In this document: piece by piece, positions 24,404-39,615 of the stretch
Layout of the letters: the number at the start of each line of letters is the position of its first letter
How positions within the stretch are numbered: the stretch's first letter is position 1
Origin: Phenylobacterium immobile (ATCC 35973)
GTDB taxonomy: Bacteria > Pseudomonadota > Alphaproteobacteria > Caulobacterales > Caulobacteraceae
Direction of reading: 5' to 3'
DNA: 64,000 nucleotides
Assembly (NCBI RefSeq): GCF_001375595.1
Contig: NZ_CVJQ01000001.1
Location: 1,674,001-1,738,000, forward strand
Notes under the pieces: generated by a model
Databases searched by the model: none
What the model was told of the DNA's origin: nothing
What the model saw: only the letters and a program-made list of their open reading frames with translations
Program-made: the position numbers and the translations under genes

Positions 24404-25204
24404 TCAGGCCCGGCGTCTGGTCTGTGACGTTTCGTAAAGGGCGACCGCCGCCGCCGCGGAGACGTTGAGGCTCTCAAAGCCGCCCGGCATGGGGATTTTC
24501 GCCAGTGTGTCGCAGTGCTCGGCCACCAGCCGGCGAAGGCCCTCCCCCTCGGACCCGAGCACGATCACCACAGCGGAGCCGTCCAGCGAATCAGCCAGCG
24601 AATCCTGGGCCTCGCCGGCTAGGCCGATCGTCCGCCAGCCGGCCTCGCTCAACTCCTCCAGGGCGCGCGACAGGTTGACGACGCGGGCGGTGGGCACGCG
24701 CTCGACGGCGCCGGCGGCGGCCTTCGCCACCGTGCCGGTGAACTGCGGCGCATGGCGGTCCTGCAGCACCAGGCCCTTGGCGCCGAACGCCGCGGCCGAG
24801 CGCAGGATCGCGCCGACGTTCTGCGGGTCGGTCACCTGGTCGAGCATCAGGAGCACCGCGCCTGGCTCGGCGACGAAGTCCGTCAGGTCTGCAGGCTCCA
24901 GCAAAGGCGCCTTAAGGGCGATTCCCTGGTGAACGGCGCTCGCCGGCAGCAGTTGTGCGAACCGATTGTTGTCGACGATCTCGTGGGTGGGCAGTGTCTT
25001 GAAGCGTCCGCTCAAGGTCTTGGCGCGATCAGCGGTGAGGTAGAGAATCTCGGGAGTACGGGCGGGATTTACGAGGGCCGCCTCCACCGCATGCAGGCCC
25101 CACAGCCAGTCTTCCGAGGCCTTCTCCGAGGGCCGATCGGGCCGGCCATGAGGGCGTGGTTTAAAGCCTCGTTTCGGCGCGTTGCGTTCGTGGGACGAGG
25201 ACAC
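24404..25204 (-). CDS. rlmB: 23S rRNA (guanosine-2'-O-)-methyltransferase RlmB
   Basis: A 266-residue SPOUT-class methyltransferase. The N-terminal 33 residues are a basic disordered tail. The substrate-binding domain begins with WLWGLHAVEAAL. The SpoU motifs are LLMLDQVTDPQNVGAILRSA (motif 1), VVIVLGSEGEGL (motif 2) and IPMPGGFESLNVSAAAAVAL (motif 3), which form the knot and bind S-adenosylmethionine. It modifies G2251-type positions of 23S rRNA. It is divergent from the tRNA-Tyr gene. Confidence 0.93.
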   Translation of the reverse strand: MSSSHERNAPKRGFKPRPHGRPDRPSEKASEDWLWGLHAVEAALVNPARTPEILYLTADRAKTLSGRFKTLPTHEIVDNNRFAQLLPASAVHQGIALKAPLLEPADLTDFVAEPGAVLLMLDQVTDPQNVGAILRSAAAFGAKGLVLQDRHAPQFTGTVAKAAAGAVERVPTARVVNLSRALEELSEAGWRTIGLAGEAQDSLADSLDGSAVVIVLGSEGEGLRRLVAEHCDTLAKIPMPGGFESLNVSAAAAVALYETSQTRRRA

Positions 25205-25336
25205 TATAAGACGCGCTCCAAATTGGGGCCCCCCGGCGGGACCGCTGCTTCACAAGACCTTGGACGGGGCTCTTAGCACCGCTGCAGGGTTGGGGCGGAG
25301 GTCTTTATCGGACGGGTGTCAATCGCTCCGGCGCTT

Positions 25337-25422
25337 GGGGGAATGTCCCGAGTGGCAAAGGGGGGGGACTGTAAATCCCCTGGCGTACGCCTTCGTAGGT
25401 TCGAGTCCTACTTCCCCCACCA
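25337..25422 (+). tRNA. tRNA-Tyr (anticodon GTA)
   Basis: Acceptor GGGGGAA pairs with TTCCCCC, the anticodon loop is CTGTAAA with anticodon GTA, there is a long variable arm (CTGGCGTACGCCTTCG) as in class II tRNAs, and CCA is encoded. It is the first of the Tyr, Gly, tuf set. Confidence 0.96.
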
Positions 25423-25471
25423 CGCGCCGGTAGCGAAAGACCTTTAAGGAGTTCCGGCCTCGACCGGGGAG

Positions 25472-25545
25472 GCGGGTATAGCACAATGGTAGTGCAGCAG
25501 CCTTCCAAGCTGAGGATGCGGGTTCGATTCCCGCTACCCGCTCCA
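25472..25545 (+). tRNA. tRNA-Gly (anticodon TCC)
   Basis: Acceptor GCGGGTA pairs with TACCCGC, the anticodon loop is CTTCCAA with anticodon TCC, and CCA is encoded. It lies 50 bases after tRNA-Tyr and 51 bases before tuf, so the three are likely transcribed together. Confidence 0.96.
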
Positions 25546-25596
25546 GACTCCGAACCGCCCGCCCTGCAACAGAACAAGCGCCTCTAGGATCGATCA

Positions 25597-26787
<1,191 letters not shown>

Positions 26788-26813
26788 TCGACCCAGCCCA
26801 CGGCTGGAACGAC

Positions 26814-26845
26814 AAGGCCCGCCGGAGCAATCCGGCGGGCCTTTT
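26814..26845 (+). terminator. Rho-independent terminator after tuf copy 1
   Basis: A 13-bp perfect stem (26814-26826 with 26831-26843) around GCAA, ending in TTTT. The same terminator follows the second tuf gene. Confidence 0.92.
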
Positions 26846-26847
26846 GC

Positions 26848-27021
26848 TTAGGCCGCCTGGTTCGGCTCCGGCGCCTCTCGGTTCGGCGCGCCGGTGGCGG
26901 GATCGGTGGCGGTCTTCGACGTCTTCGCGCCGCCGCCGGCCGGCTCCGTCGCCGGCCGTGGCGGGCTGCCGGGCTTCTGCTGGTCGTCGCGGTTGCGATC
27001 GTCGCTCTGGCTGGCGGGCAT
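26848..27021 (-). CDS. Small disordered hydrophilic protein (57 aa)
   Basis: A 57-residue protein from the ATG at 27021 (MPASQSDDRNRDDQQKPG), made almost only of Pro, Ala, Gly, Asp, Arg and Thr, so probably unstructured. GGAGA is 7 bases before the ATG. Its stop lies beside the tuf terminator, which could serve both strands. No function can be proposed. Confidence 0.5.
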   Translation of the reverse strand: MPASQSDDRNRDDQQKPGSPPRPATEPAGGGAKTSKTATDPATGAPNREAPEPNQAA

Positions 27022-27082
27022 GATTTGTCTCCAGGGTTGGCCTGGGAAACGACGGCCGCGCCGCTTCGATCCTCGGCAGCGC

Positions 27083-27111
27083 TTGAAACATCGGGAGGAT
27101 TGCGGCATAGC
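27083..27111 (+). promoter_or_regulatory. Possible promoter for tRNA-Trp / secE
   Basis: TTGAAA (27083-27088) and CATAGC (27106-27111) are 17 bases apart, about 90 bases upstream of tRNA-Trp. The -10 is weak; transcription start is not proven. Confidence 0.35.
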
Positions 27112-27200
27112 GCTCAACGTCCATCCCGACATCGTTGAGCCGTCTTCTACGCCCTCTGGGCGCGAGGCCTGCTCCCCGGAAGAGGGGCGGACGGACGCGT

Positions 27201-27276
27201 AGGAGTGTAGCTCAGCTGGTAGAGCATCGGTCTCCAAAACCGAGGGCCGGGGGTTCGAGTCCCTCCACTCCTGCCA
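27201..27276 (+). tRNA. tRNA-Trp (anticodon CCA)
   Basis: Acceptor AGGAGTG pairs with CACTCCT, the anticodon loop is CTCCAAA with anticodon CCA, and CCA is encoded at the 3' end. It precedes secE by about 70 bases, the usual arrangement in many proteobacteria. Confidence 0.96.
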
Positions 27277-27344
27277 TCCTTCTCCCCATATAGGTCGCGA
27301 CGCCGGCAAGGCCGGTCCGCCAGAAGTTTTAGAGAGCAGTCGAC

Positions 27345-27653
27345 TTGGCCAGGAAACCGGGCTCCACCCCGCAAGCGATCAGGAACCGCGCCGCGCGTAC
27401 GGCGGCGGCCATGACGCCCGCTGGCGCAGCCGCCGCCCCCGCCGCGCCGAAGAAGCCTTTCAATCCTGGGCAGTTCGCCAAGGAAGTGCGCGCCGAAGCG
27501 CGCAAGATCACCTGGACGACCCGCAAGGAGACCTGGATCACCTCCGTCATGGTGGCGATCATGGTCGTGATGGCCTCGGTCTTCTTTCTCGTGGTCGATT
27601 TTCTTCTCAGCCAGGGCGTTACGCAGATCCTGAAGCTGGCGAACGCTGGATAA
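27345..27653 (+). CDS. secE: Preprotein translocase subunit SecE
   Basis: A 102-residue membrane protein that clamps the SecY channel. A hydrophilic Ala/Pro-rich N-terminus precedes the amphipathic helix (FAKEVRAEARKITWTTRKET, with the conserved KITWP-like core as KITWTTR) and one membrane helix (about residues 66-87). The start is probably the TTG at 27345; the next ATG would remove 22 residues. nusG follows after 7 bases. Confidence 0.93.
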   Translation: MARKPGSTPQAIRNRAARTAAAMTPAGAAAAPAAPKKPFNPGQFAKEVRAEARKITWTTRKETWITSVMVAIMVVMASVFFLVVDFLLSQGVTQILKLANAG

Positions 27654-27660
27654 ATTCGAA

Positions 27661-28224
27661 ATGTCTGAAGCGCCCCAACCCGCCGCCAACCCGCGCCACA
27701 AGTGGTACATCGTCCACGCCTACTCGAACTTCGAGGGCAAGGTGAAGGACTCGATCCTGGAGCAGGCCAAGTCCCAGGGGCTGGAGGAGAACTTCTCCGA
27801 AGTCCTCGTGCCGACTGAAGCGGCCACCGAGATCCGCCGTGGTCGCAAGATCGATGTCCAACGCAAGTTCTTCCCGGGCTACGTCCTGGTGAAGATGGAG
27901 CTGACCGACGAGGCCTACCACCTCATCAAGAACACGCCGAAGGTCACCGGTTTCCTGGGCAGCCAGAACAAGCCGCAGCCGGTCACCGAAAAGGAAGTGG
28001 CCCGCATCATCGGCGCCATCGAAGAGGGCGTGGAGCGGCCGAAGCCGACCATCACCTTCGAGATCGGCGAGCAGGTCCGCGTCACCGACGGCCCGTTCGC
28101 CAGCTTCAACGGCTCGGTCGAACAGGTCGACGAGGAGCGCACCCGCCTGCGTGTCACCGTTTCGATCTTCGGTCGCGCCACCCCCGTCGAACTCGAATAC
28201 GGCCAGGTCGAAAAGATCGGCTGA
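27661..28224 (+). CDS. nusG: Transcription termination/antitermination protein NusG
   Basis: A 187-residue factor that binds RNA polymerase and couples it to Rho or ribosomes. The N-terminal NGN domain contains KWYIVHAYSNFEGKVK and FFPGYVLVKMEL. The C-terminal KOW domain starts at about residue 133 with GEQVRVTDGPFASFNG. Typical length and position between secE and rplK. Confidence 0.96.
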   Translation: MSEAPQPAANPRHKWYIVHAYSNFEGKVKDSILEQAKSQGLEENFSEVLVPTEAATEIRRGRKIDVQRKFFPGYVLVKMELTDEAYHLIKNTPKVTGFLGSQNKPQPVTEKEVARIIGAIEEGVERPKPTITFEIGEQVRVTDGPFASFNGSVEQVDEERTRLRVTVSIFGRATPVELEYGQVEKIG

Positions 28225-28232
28225 TGTCGCGG

Positions 28233-28310
28233 GCGAGGGCAGGCCGGCTTGCCGCCGGCGCCTTCGCCTGATACACGCCCGCCCTTCGCGCGGTTCGCCG
28301 TGGCGAAACC
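28233..28310 (+). promoter_or_regulatory. Structured leader between nusG and rplK
   Basis: Two hairpins are visible: GCGAGGGC (28233-28240) with GCCTTCGC (28260-28267), and GGTTCGCC (28292-28299) with GGCGAAACC (28302-28310). Neither ends in a T-run. The 164-base gap before rplK is where L1-dependent feedback or a promoter for the L11 operon would lie. Confidence 0.4.
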
Positions 28311-28388
28311 CAAATCCGTGGGAGGGGCTGCAAGCCATACCCCGCACCACGGCTCAACCGTCCGGACCCCGGACATCATGAGGACAAC

Positions 28389-28820
28389 ATGGCCAAGAAA
28401 ATCTTGGGCTACATCAAGCTGCAGGTGCCCGCGGGCTCTGCGACGCCTTCGCCGCCGATCGGTCCGGCGCTGGGCCAGCGTGGCGTGAACATCATGGGCT
28501 TCTGCAAGGAGTTCAATGCGCGCACCGAGAAGGAACAGAAGGGCACCCCCCTGCCGACGGTCATCACCGTCTATCAGGACAAGTCGTTCACCTTCGTCAC
28601 CAAGACTCCGCCGGCGACCTTCTTCATCAAGCAGGCCCTCGGCCTGAAGTCGGGCGCCAAGACGACCGGCCGTGAAGTCATTGGCAAGATCACCCGCGAG
28701 CAACTGCGCGACATCGCCGAAAAGAAGATGAAGGACCTCAACGCCAACGACGTCGAGTCCGCTTCGCGCATCATCGAGGGCTCGGCCCGTTCGATGGGCC
28801 TGCAGATCGTGGAGGCCTAA
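28389..28820 (+). CDS. rplK: 50S ribosomal protein L11
   Basis: A 143-residue protein binding the GTPase-associated centre of 23S rRNA. The N-terminal proline-rich segment ([19 protein letters not shown]) and the C-terminal RNA-binding domain are intact. First gene of the rplKA pair. Confidence 0.97.
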   Translation: MAKKILGYIKLQVPAGSATPSPPIGPALGQRGVNIMGFCKEFNARTEKEQKGTPLPTVITVYQDKSFTFVTKTPPATFFIKQALGLKSGAKTTGREVIGKITREQLRDIAEKKMKDLNANDVESASRIIEGSARSMGLQIVEA

Positions 28821-28824
28821 GACC

Positions 28825-29517
28825 ATGGCAAAGCAACCCAAGCGCGCCCAAGCCTTCGCCGGCGACCGTCAGGTCGTCCTCGGTGTCGAAGAGGCCGTGA
28901 AGCTGGTGAAGCAGAACGCCACCGCCAAGTTCGACGAAAGCGTCGAGATCGCCGTCAACCTGGGCGTCGACCCGCGCCACGCCGACCAGCAGGTCCGCGG
29001 CGTGGTCAACCTGCCTTCGGGCACCGGCCGCGACGTCCGCGTCGCCGTCATCGCCAAGGACGCCAAGGCCGCTGAAGCCACCGCGGCCGGCGCTGACATT
29101 GTCGGCACCGAGGATCTCGTCGAGCGCATCCAGGGCGGCTTCATGGATTTCGACCGCGTGATCGCTACGCCGGACATGATGGCCCTCGTGGGTCGCCTGG
29201 GTAAGGTCCTGGGCCCCCGCGGCCTGATGCCGAACCCGCGCGTCGGCACTGTGACGCCGAACGTCGGCCAAGCCGTGAAGGACGCCAAGGGCGGCGCCAT
29301 CGAGTTCCGCACCGAAAAGACCGGCATCATCCATGCTGGCGTCGGCAAGACCTCGTTCACTGACGAGCAGATCCTGGCCAACGTCCGCGCCCTGGTCGAT
29401 GCCCTCAACCGCGCCAAGCCGACCGGCGCCAAGGGCACCTACATCAAGAAGATCAGCCTCTCCTCGACCATGGGTCCGGGCGTGAAGGTGGAAGTGGCCT
29501 CGTTCTCGGCCGCCTGA
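28825..29517 (+). CDS. rplA: 50S ribosomal protein L1
   Basis: A 230-residue two-domain protein of the L1 stalk. The signature [15 protein letters not shown] is present at about residues 132-146. It follows rplK by 4 bases and is followed by a hairpin. In relatives L1 represses its own operon by binding the leader mRNA. Confidence 0.97.
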   Translation: MAKQPKRAQAFAGDRQVVLGVEEAVKLVKQNATAKFDESVEIAVNLGVDPRHADQQVRGVVNLPSGTGRDVRVAVIAKDAKAAEATAAGADIVGTEDLVERIQGGFMDFDRVIATPDMMALVGRLGKVLGPRGLMPNPRVGTVTPNVGQAVKDAKGGAIEFRTEKTGIIHAGVGKTSFTDEQILANVRALVDALNRAKPTGAKGTYIKKISLSSTMGPGVKVEVASFSAA

Positions 29518-29527
29518 TTGAAATAGC

Positions 29528-29557
29528 GGCGCGGCTCCTGTAAGAGCCGCGCCTTCT
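29528..29557 (+). terminator. Hairpin after rplA
   Basis: A perfect 10-bp stem, 29528-29537 with 29544-29553, then TTCT. It separates rplKA from the rplJL unit. Confidence 0.7.
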
Positions 29558-29815
29558 AGAGTTTCGCTGTCTTGCAAGAGACGGCGAGGAGGGGGCGAAG
29601 ACGATCTCGCCCCGCTCCTGTCCAAGAACCGCGTAGCCACCGGGGTCACCGGCGGTCGTAACGCAGAGGCGGGCCCGCCTCTGGTCGTGGGGAGACGGGA
29701 TGATGAGGTTCACGCTGGCGCTTCGCCGGCGCTGATCCTGCGGATTTCCCATCGGACAGGCGAGTAACCGGCGTGCGCGCTCGTGCGTGCGTCGAACCTG
29801 AGTATGGAGACCGCA
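29558..29815 (+). promoter_or_regulatory. rplJ leader region
   Basis: About 258 bases without a gene before rplJ. The position fits the promoter and the L10 leader RNA that binds the L10-L7/L12 complex for feedback control. Several GC-rich self-complementary stretches occur, for example GAGGCGGGCCCGCCTC near 29670-29685. I did not model the fold. Confidence 0.45.
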
Positions 29816-30331
29816 ATGGACCGCGCTCAAAAGCAGGAAGCCATCGAGACGCTCAAGGGCGATTTCGCGGGCGCCGGCGCCGTGGTCGTGACCCACTACA
29901 TGGGTCTGACCGTTGCGGAAATGACCGATCTGAGGCTGCGCCTGCGCGAGCAGGGCGCTCAGCTGAAGGTGGTGAAGAACACCCTGGCCACCAAGGCTCT
30001 GGACGGTTCGGTCGGCGAAGCGGGCGACGCCCTCTTCAAGGGCCCTGTCGCCATCGCCTTCGCGCCGGACCCCGTCTCCGCCGCCAAGATCACGACCCAG
30101 TACGCCAAGGAGAACGACAAATTCTCCGTCATCGGCGGCCTCATGGGTCAGCAGGTCCTCGACAAGACCGCGGTGAGCTCGCTCGCCACGCTCCCGTCGC
30201 TGGATCAGCTCCGCGCCAAGCTCATCGGCCTCGTCCAGACGCCCGCGACCAAGATCGCCGGCGTGCTGCAGGCTCCGGGCGGCGCAGTGGCCCGCGTCAT
30301 CAGCGCCTACGCTGAAAAGAACGCGGCTTGA
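29816..30331 (+). CDS. rplJ: 50S ribosomal protein L10
   Basis: A 171-residue protein that forms the base of the stalk and carries L7/L12 dimers. I chose the ATG at 29816 (MDRAQKQEAIETLKGDF), with GGAG upstream. The RNA-binding segment KVVKNTLATKAL is present and the C-terminal helix for L12 dimers ends the protein. Confidence 0.96.
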   Translation: MDRAQKQEAIETLKGDFAGAGAVVVTHYMGLTVAEMTDLRLRLREQGAQLKVVKNTLATKALDGSVGEAGDALFKGPVAIAFAPDPVSAAKITTQYAKENDKFSVIGGLMGQQVLDKTAVSSLATLPSLDQLRAKLIGLVQTPATKIAGVLQAPGGAVARVISAYAEKNAA

Positions 30332-30379
30332 TCGTTCAATTCCTCGACACACCTCAACCATTCCAAAGGACTAAATCAA

Positions 30380-30760
30380 ATGGCTGCTAACCTCGAAAAG
30401 CTGGTCGAAGACCTCTCGGCCCTGACCGTTCTTGAAGCTTCGGAACTCTCCAAGCTGCTGGAAGACAAGTGGGGCGTCTCGGCCGCCGCGCCGGTCGCCA
30501 TGGCCGCCGCCGCCCCGGCCGCCGCCGCTGAAGCCGTCGAAGAGCAAACCGAGTTCACCGTTGTTCTGACCGCCGGTGGCGACAAGAAGATCAACGTGAT
30601 CAAGGAAGTCCGCGGCGTCCGTCCGGACCTCGGCCTGAAAGAAGCCAAGGACCTGGTCGAAGCCGCCCCGACCAACGTCAAGGAAAACGTCTCCAAGCAA
30701 GAAGCTGAAGAGATCAAGAAGAAGCTGGAAGAAGCCGGCGCTTCGGTTTCGATCAAGTAA
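30380..30760 (+). CDS. rplL: 50S ribosomal protein L7/L12
   Basis: A 126-residue stalk protein. The N-terminal dimerisation helices, an Ala-rich hinge (residues about 35-52), and the C-terminal factor-binding domain ([18 protein letters not shown]... [11 protein letters not shown]) are all present. Confidence 0.97.
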   Translation: MAANLEKLVEDLSALTVLEASELSKLLEDKWGVSAAAPVAMAAAAPAAAAEAVEEQTEFTVVLTAGGDKKINVIKEVRGVRPDLGLKEAKDLVEAAPTNVKENVSKQEAEEIKKKLEEAGASVSIK

Positions 30761-30786
30761 GACTGCTTTCCTCACGGAAATCGAAG

Positions 30787-30816
30787 AGGCCGTCGGGGCG
30801 ACCCGGCGGCCTTTTT
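30787..30816 (+). terminator. Terminator/attenuator between rplL and rpoB
   Basis: An 11-bp stem with one G-T pair (30787-30797 with 30802-30812) around GCGA, followed by TTTTT. In other bacteria a partial terminator at this place lowers rpoBC expression relative to rplJL. Confidence 0.85.
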
Positions 30817-31110
30817 CGTTGGGTTGTTCCTCGCGACTCGCGGCCTCGCAGGGAGGATGAAATCCCCCCTTCCAATTCCTTTCGATCGGGCCTATCTACG
30901 CTCCCTCGCGAAATTTCTGATTCCTGCGCCTGCAGGCTCGCGCGCGTCGATACTCCGAGGCACGGCCCTAGCCCCTCAGCCGTGCGAGGGAGCGCTCCCC
31001 ACGTCAGCGGGAGCACCTCCAGCGTCCGACGGCGAAAGCCGTCCGGGGTGGACGCAGGATGATAATCGCGACGCCGGGAAACCGTTCCTGGCTGTCCATA
31101 AGGGATAAAA
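30817..31110 (+). promoter_or_regulatory. rpoB leader region with stacked hairpin
   Basis: This 294-base gap holds no gene. A clear hairpin is at 31022-31055: GACGGC pairs with GCCGTC around GAAA, and an outer GCGTCC pairs with GGACGC. A GGGAGCGCTCCC palindrome lies near 30987-30998. It probably holds the rpoBC promoter or a read-through leader. Confidence 0.5.
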
Positions 31111-34100
31111 ATGGCTCAGTCCTTCACCGGCAAGAAGCGGATCCGCAAGTCTTTCGGCCGCATCCCCGAAGCCGTGCAGATGCCGAACCTGATCGAGGTC
31201 CAGCGGTCTTCCTACGAGCAGTTCCTGCAGCGCGAGACGCGCGCGGCGGACCGCCGTGAGGAAGGCGTCGAAGCGGTCTTCAAGTCCGTCTTCCCGATCA
31301 AGGACTTCAACGAGCGCGCCGTCCTCGAATACGTCTCCTACGAGTTCGAGGAGCCGAAGTACGACGTCGAGGAATGCGTTCAGCGCGACATGACCTACGC
31401 CGCGCCTCTGAAGGTGAAGCTGCGCCTCATCGTGTTCGAAACCGACGAGGAAACCGGCGCCCGTTCGGTCAAGGATATCAAGGAACAAGACGTCTACATG
31501 GGCGACATCCCGCTCATGACGGAGAAGGGCACCTTCATCGTCAACGGGACTCAGCGCGTCATCGTCTCGCAGATGCACCGTTCGCCGGGCGTCTTCTTCG
31601 ACCATGACAAGGGTAAGACCCACGCCTCGGGCAAGCTCCTCTTCGCCGCCCGGGTGATCCCCTACCGCGGCTCGTGGCTCGACTTCGAGTTCGACGCCAA
31701 GGACATCGTCTTCGTCCGCATCGACCGCCGCCGCAAGCTGCCGGCCACCACCTTCCTGATGGCCCTGGGCATGGACGGTGAAGAAATCCTCTCCACCTTC
31801 TACCAGACGCTCGCCTACGAGCGCCGCACCGCCAAGGACGGCTCCTACGGCTACGCCACCGCCTATCGTGCGGAACGCTGGCGCGGCGCCAAGCCGGACT
31901 TCCCGCTGATCGACGCCGACACCGGCGAAGAAGTGGCGCCGGCGGGCCAGAAGATCTCGGCGCGTAACGCCAAGCGCATGGCCGACAACGGTTTGACGAC
32001 CCTGCTGCTGCCGGCTGAAGCCCTGAACGGCAAGTACCTGGCGCGCGACCTGGTCAATATGGAAACCGGCGAGATCTACGCCGAAGCCGGCGACGAGCTC
32101 GACCCCACGGTCATCGAGACCCTCGCGGGCCAGGGCTTCGAAAGCCTCGACGTCCTCGACATCGACGACTTCACCATCGGCGCCTACATCCGCAACACCC
32201 TGCGGGTCGACAAGAACACCGTCCGCGAGGACGCCCTGTTCGACATCTATCGCGTCAAGCGCCCGGGTGAGCCGCCGACCGTTGAAGCGGCCGAAGCCAT
32301 GTTCAAGTCGCTGTTCTTCGACAGCGAGCGCTACGACCTGTCCTCGGTCGGCCGCGTGAAGATGAATATGCGCCTCGAACTCGATTGCCCCGACGACATG
32401 CGCGTCCTGCGCAAGGAAGACGTGCTGGCGGTCTTGCAGACCCTGGTCGGCCTGCGCGACGGTCGCGGCGAAATCGACGACATCGACAACCTCGGCAACC
32501 GCCGGGTCCGTTCGGTGGGCGAACTGCTGGAAAACCAGTACCGCGTCGGCCTGCTGCGCATGGAACGCGCCATCAAGGAGCGCATGAGCTCGGTCGATAT
32601 CGACACGGTCATGCCGCACGACCTGATCAATGCGAAGCCCGCGGCCGCGGCCGTGCGTGAATTCTTCGGCTCCTCGCAGCTGTCGCAGTTCATGGACCAG
32701 ACGAACCCGCTGTCGGAAATCACCCACAAGCGTCGCCTCTCGGCGCTTGGCCCGGGCGGCCTGACCCGCGAGCGCGCCGGCTTCGAAGTCCGCGACGTGC
32801 ACCCGACCCACTACGGCCGGATCTGCCCGATCGAGACGCCGGAAGGCCCGAACATCGGCCTGATCAACAGCCTCGCGACCCACGCGGTGGTCAACAAGTA
32901 CGGCTTCATCGAGAGCCCGTACCGCCGCATCAAGGACGGCAAGACCACTGAAGAGGTGGTCTACATGTCGGCGATGGAAGAGGCCAAGCACGTCATCGCC
33001 CAGGCCAACATCAAGCTGAAGGACGGCGAGATCGTCGATGATCTGGTCCCCGGCCGGATCAACGGCGAACCCTCGCTGCTGCCCAAGGCCGACGTCGATC
33101 TGATGGACGTGTCGCCGAAGCAGGTCGTCTCGGTCGCTGCGTCTCTGATCCCGTTCCTCGAAAACGATGACGCCAACCGCGCCCTCATGGGCTCGAACAT
33201 GCAGAAGCAGGCCGTGCCGCTCATCCAGTCGGATGCGCCGCTGGTCGGCACCGGCATGGAGGCGATCGTCGCCGTCGATTCCGGCGCCGTCGTCGTGGCC
33301 AAGCGCCCCGGCGTCATCGAGCAGATCGATGGCACCCGGATCGTCATCCGCGCCACGGAAGAGACCGACCCCACCAAGGCCGGCGTCGATATCTATCGGC
33401 TGCAGAAGTTCCAGCGCTCCAACACCTCGACCTGCATCAACCAGCGACCGCTGGTGCGCGTGGGCGACCGAGTGAAGGCCGGCGACGTCATCGCTGACGG
33501 CCCGTCGACCGAGTTGGGCGAACTGGCGCTGGGCCGCAACACCCTCGTCGCCTTCATGCCTTGGAATGGCTACAACTTCGAAGACTCGATCCTGATCTCC
33601 GAGCGGATCACCCGCGACGACATCTTCACCTCGATCCACCTCGAGGAATTCGAAGTCATGGCCCGCGACACCAAGCTGGGCCCGGAAGAGATCACCCGCG
33701 ATATCCCGAACGTCGGCGAGGAAGCGCTCCGCAACCTCGACGAAGCCGGCATCGTGGCGATCGGCGCCGAAGTCCTGCCGGGCGACATCCTGGTCGGCAA
33801 GGTGACGCCGAAGGGCGAGAGCCCGATGACGCCGGAAGAAAAGCTCCTGCGCGCCATCTTCGGTGAGAAGGCCTCCGACGTCCGTGACACCTCGCTGCGT
33901 CTGCCGCCGGGCGTGGCGGGCACCATCGTCGAAGTCCGCGTCTTCAACCGCCACGGCGTCGATAAGGACGAGCGCGCCATGGCCATCGAGCGCGCGGAGA
34001 TCGACCGCCTGGGCAAGGACCGCGATGATGAATTCGCGATCCTGAACCGCAACATGACCACGCGTCTGCGCCAGCTGCTGACGGGCAAGAACGCCGTTTC

Positions 34101-35196
34101 GGGTCCGAAGGGCCTGGGCCGCGGCGAGATCAGCGCCGACAAGCTGGAGGAGATTGCGCCCGGCCTGTGGTGGCAGATCGCCGTCGACGACGAAAAGGCC
34201 ATGGCCGAGCTGGAGGCCCTGCGCCGTCAGTTCGACGAGGCCCGCAAGCGTCTGGACAGCCGCTTTGAAGACAAGGTCGACAAGCTGCAGCGCGGCGACG
34301 AGCTGCCGCCTGGCGTGATGAAGATGGTCAAGGTGTTCGTGGCGGTGAAGCGCAAGCTTCAACCCGGCGACAAGATGGCCGGCCGTCACGGCAACAAGGG
34401 CGTCATCTCCAAGATCTTGCCGGTCGAGGACATGCCGTACCTGGAAGACGGCACCTCGGTGGACATCGTGCTGAACCCGCTGGGCGTGCCGTCGCGCATG
34501 AACGTTGGTCAGATCTTCGAAACCCACCTGGGCTGGGCCTCGGCCAACCTCGGCAAGCAGGTCGCGCGCCTGCTCGAAGATTGGCAGAACGGCGGCCAGC
34601 GCGCGGCTCTGATCGATTACCTCGCCGGCATCTACGGTCCGGAAGAAGAACTGCCGGAGAGCGATGAGGAGCTGCTGGAGCTCGCCCGCAACCTGTCGAA
34701 GGGCATTCCGTTCGCCACCCCGGTGTTCGACGGCGCCCACATCGACGACATCGAGAACCTGCTCGAAAAGGCGGGCGTCGCACGGTCGGGCCAGTCGTAC
34801 CTCTACGACGGCCAGTCGGGCGAACGCTTCAAGCGTCCGGTCACGGTCGGCTACATCTACATGCTGAAGCTGCACCACCTGGTCGATGACAAGATCCACG
34901 CTCGCTCGATTGGCCCGTACTCCCTCGTCACCCAGCAACCGCTGGGCGGCAAGGCGCAGTTCGGCGGTCAGCGCTTCGGGGAAATGGAAGTGTGGGCTCT
35001 GGAAGCCTACGGCGCGGCCTACACCCTGCAGGAAATGCTGACGGTGAAGTCCGACGACGTGGCCGGCCGGACCAAGGTCTACGAGTCCATCGTCCGCGGC
35101 GACGACGCGTTCGAGGCGGGCATTCCGGAGAGCTTCAACGTGCTCGTCAAGGAAATGCGCTCGCTCGGCCTGAACGTCGAGTTGGAGAACGGCTGA
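31111..35196 (+). CDS. rpoB: DNA-directed RNA polymerase subunit beta
   Basis: A 1361-residue subunit forming half of the polymerase active centre. The rifampicin-binding region reads [17 protein letters not shown] then [14 protein letters not shown], with the wild-type Asp, His and Ser residues, so the allele looks rifampicin-sensitive. The conserved GRHGNKGV, the C-terminal [15 protein letters not shown] and the region contacting beta' are all intact. It shares its transcript with rpoC. Confidence 0.98.
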   Translation: MAQSFTGKKRIRKSFGRIPEAVQMPNLIEVQRSSYEQFLQRETRAADRREEGVEAVFKSVFPIKDFNERAVLEYVSYEFEEPKYDVEECVQRDMTYAAPLKVKLRLIVFETDEETGARSVKDIKEQDVYMGDIPLMTEKGTFIVNGTQRVIVSQMHRSPGVFFDHDKGKTHASGKLLFAARVIPYRGSWLDFEFDAKDIVFVRIDRRRKLPATTFLMALGMDGEEILSTFYQTLAYERRTAKDGSYGYATAYRAERWRGAKPDFPLIDADTGEEVAPAGQKISARNAKRMADNGLTTLLLPAEALNGKYLARDLVNMETGEIYAEAGDELDPTVIETLAGQGFESLDVLDIDDFTIGAYIRNTLRVDKNTVREDALFDIYRVKRPGEPPTVEAAEAMFKSLFFDSERYDLSSVGRVKMNMRLELDCPDDMRVLRKEDVLAVLQTLVGLRDGRGEIDDIDNLGNRRVRSVGELLENQYRVGLLRMERAIKERMSSVDIDTVMPHDLINAKPAAAAVREFFGSSQLSQFMDQTNPLSEITHKRRLSALGPGGLTRERAGFEVRDVHPTHYGRICPIETPEGPNIGLINSLATHAVVNKYGFIESPYRRIKDGKTTEEVVYMSAMEEAKHVIAQANIKLKDGEIVDDLVPGRINGEPSLLPKADVDLMDVSPKQVVSVAASLIPFLENDDANRALMGSNMQKQAVPLIQSDAPLVGTGMEAIVAVDSGAVVVAKRPGVIEQIDGTRIVIRATEETDPTKAGVDIYRLQKFQRSNTSTCINQRPLVRVGDRVKAGDVIADGPSTELGELALGRNTLVAFMPWNGYNFEDSILISERITRDDIFTSIHLEEFEVMARDTKLGPEEITRDIPNVGEEALRNLDEAGIVAIGAEVLPGDILVGKVTPKGESPMTPEEKLLRAIFGEKASDVRDTSLRLPPGVAGTIVEVRVFNRHGVDKDERAMAIERAEIDRLGKDRDDEFAILNRNMTTRLRQLLTGKNAVSGPKGLGRGEISADKLEEIAPGLWWQIAVDDEKAMAELEALRRQFDEARKRLDSRFEDKVDKLQRGDELPPGVMKMVKVFVAVKRKLQPGDKMAGRHGNKGVISKILPVEDMPYLEDGTSVDIVLNPLGVPSRMNVGQIFETHLGWASANLGKQVARLLEDWQNGGQRAALIDYLAGIYGPEEELPESDEELLELARNLSKGIPFATPVFDGAHIDDIENLLEKAGVARSGQSYLYDGQSGERFKRPVTVGYIYMLKLHHLVDDKIHARSIGPYSLVTQQPLGGKAQFGGQRFGEMEVWALEAYGAAYTLQEMLTVKSDDVAGRTKVYESIVRGDDAFEAGIPESFNVLVKEMRSLGLNVELENG

Positions 35197-35204
35197 CGGT
35201 TTTC

Positions 35205-35234
35205 CCCTCCCTGGCCCCAGCGGGCCGGGGAGGG
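35205..35234 (+). other. 13-bp hairpin between rpoB and rpoC
   Basis: 35205-35217 pairs with 35222-35234 around CAGC with one G-T pair. No T-run follows, so it is more likely an RNA processing or stability element than a terminator. Confidence 0.6.
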
Positions 35235-35293
35235 CGCCATCGCCCGTCTTCCCTTTGAATTTGCGCGGGGATGCTCCCGCAGAAGGAACCAAG

Positions 35294-39487
<4,194 letters not shown>

Positions 39488-39515
39488 TCGCAGGCTTGAC
39501 CCCTTGAAGACAGAG

Positions 39516-39543
39516 CGGCCCGGGAGCGATCCCGGGCCGTTTT
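39516..39543 (+). terminator. Rho-independent terminator after rpoC
   Basis: A perfect 10-bp stem (39516-39525 with 39530-39539) around GCGA, followed by TTTT. Confidence 0.92.
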
Positions 39544-39615
39544 CTGTTGCGCCGCGCTCTAGCCTCGAACCGCAGGGTCGCGGTAGGCTCCGCCCAGGTT
39601 TGCTGGGGGCGTACT

